From assembly GCA_964459065.1 (NCBI GenBank), contig CAYWMN010000156.1:1-8811 (forward strand): a stretch of DNA of 8,811 bases, given 5' to 3'. Of the stretch, positions 8,508 to 8,811 are shown one piece after another. Under the pieces are notes generated by a model, which was given only the letters and a program-made list of their open reading frames with translations, ran no database searches and was not told the origin of the DNA. The first letter of the stretch is position 1. Each line of letters begins with the position of its first letter. Made by a program: the position numbers and the translations under genes. Source of the stretch: JAMCXS01 sp964459065 (GTDB lineage Bacteria > Acidobacteriota > Terriglobia > UBA7540).

Positions 8508-8811
8508 ATGAAAAAAGTACTGATTACTGGAGTTTCCGGCCAGGATGGGAGTTATCTCGCCGAATACTTGCTGGGCCTCGGCCATGAAGTCTGGGGATTG
8601 GTGCGGCGTGAGCCTGAGTCGTCGCGCTGGCTGGGCCGTACGGCCGACAGGATTGAGTTTGTTTATGGCGATCTTCGGGATGAAGAATCGCTTGCCGTAG
8701 CCTTCCAGAAAGCCTGGCCCGACGAGGTTTACAACCTGGCGGCGCAGGTCTTTGTGCCCACCAGTTGGGAGTGTCCGGCGGAAACCTTTGACATCAACGT
8801 CGGCGGGTTTG
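8508..8811 (+). CDS. GDP-mannose 4,6-dehydratase-like SDR enzyme, N-terminal part only
   Basis: An open frame of 101 codons runs off the right edge; the full family is about 320-370 aa. It opens MKKVLITGVSGQDGSYLAEYLL, the Rossmann dinucleotide motif TGxxGxxG with the GQDGSYL variant characteristic of GDP-mannose 4,6-dehydratases. YGDLRD near residues 64-69 and EVYNLAAQ near 83-90 are the next conserved strands of extended short-chain dehydrogenases. The family converts GDP-D-mannose to GDP-4-keto-6-deoxy-D-mannose, the precursor of fucose, rhamnose and related sugars. The catalytic Tyr-x-x-x-Lys lies beyond the window, and a relative acting on another NDP-sugar is possible. GGGAGG at 8499-8504 is a good but close ribosome site (three bases from the ATG). 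With 18 bases between stop and start, it is almost certainly co-transcribed with the glycosyltransferase. Confidence 0.85.
   Translation, partial: MKKVLITGVSGQDGSYLAEYLLGLGHEVWGLVRREPESSRWLGRTADRIEFVYGDLRDEESLAVAFQKAWPDEVYNLAAQVFVPTSWECPAETFDINVGGF

Overview
This is a bacterial, fairly GC-rich, gene-dense segment that looks like a draft or metagenome-assembled contig, since it holds one 10-N scaffold gap at 4607-4616. The gene style (two sigma-54 enhancer-binding regulators, a Cache-HAMP-PAS histidine kinase, a Tat-exported glycosidase-like lipoprotein, then polysaccharide genes) resembles Acidobacteriota or a similar soil phylum. No taxonomic marker is present, so that placement is only a weak inference.

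Layout. On the minus strand, 2850 down to 1 carries a two-component operon: an NtrC-type response regulator (2850-1450), followed with a 23-bp overlap by its membrane histidine kinase (from 1472, running off the left edge just after the HisKA domain). A 240-bp divergent region (2851-3090) holds a good sigma-70-type promoter for the rightward gene and a prominent inverted repeat in each leader. On the plus strand come a second sigma-54 activator whose receiver domain has lost key residues (3091-4455), a large GH38 alpha-mannosidase-like Tat lipoprotein (4536-7201, interrupted by the N gap), a GT4 glycosyltransferase (7380-8489), and the N-terminal third of a GDP-mannose 4,6-dehydratase-like enzyme (8508 to the right edge).

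How the parts may fit. GDP-mannose dehydratase makes an activated 6-deoxyhexose precursor, GT4 enzymes transfer sugars to glycan or lipid acceptors, and GH38 enzymes classically act on alpha-mannosides. The plus-strand set therefore reads as the edge of a surface- or exo-polysaccharide locus with mannose-derived chemistry, flanked by sigma-54-dependent regulators. The regulatory link is inferred from adjacency only; I found no convincing -24/-12 promoter.

The two most notable points are these. (1) The N gap is probably a scaffolding artefact: both flanks carry the same 7 bases, and merging them restores one 882-aa frame with an intact Tat/lipobox signal. (2) The GH38-like protein keeps the nucleophile-region Asp but appears to have lost at least two of the canonical zinc ligands, which marks a divergent subclade. 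I see no CRISPR, IS element, tRNA, rRNA or phage feature.
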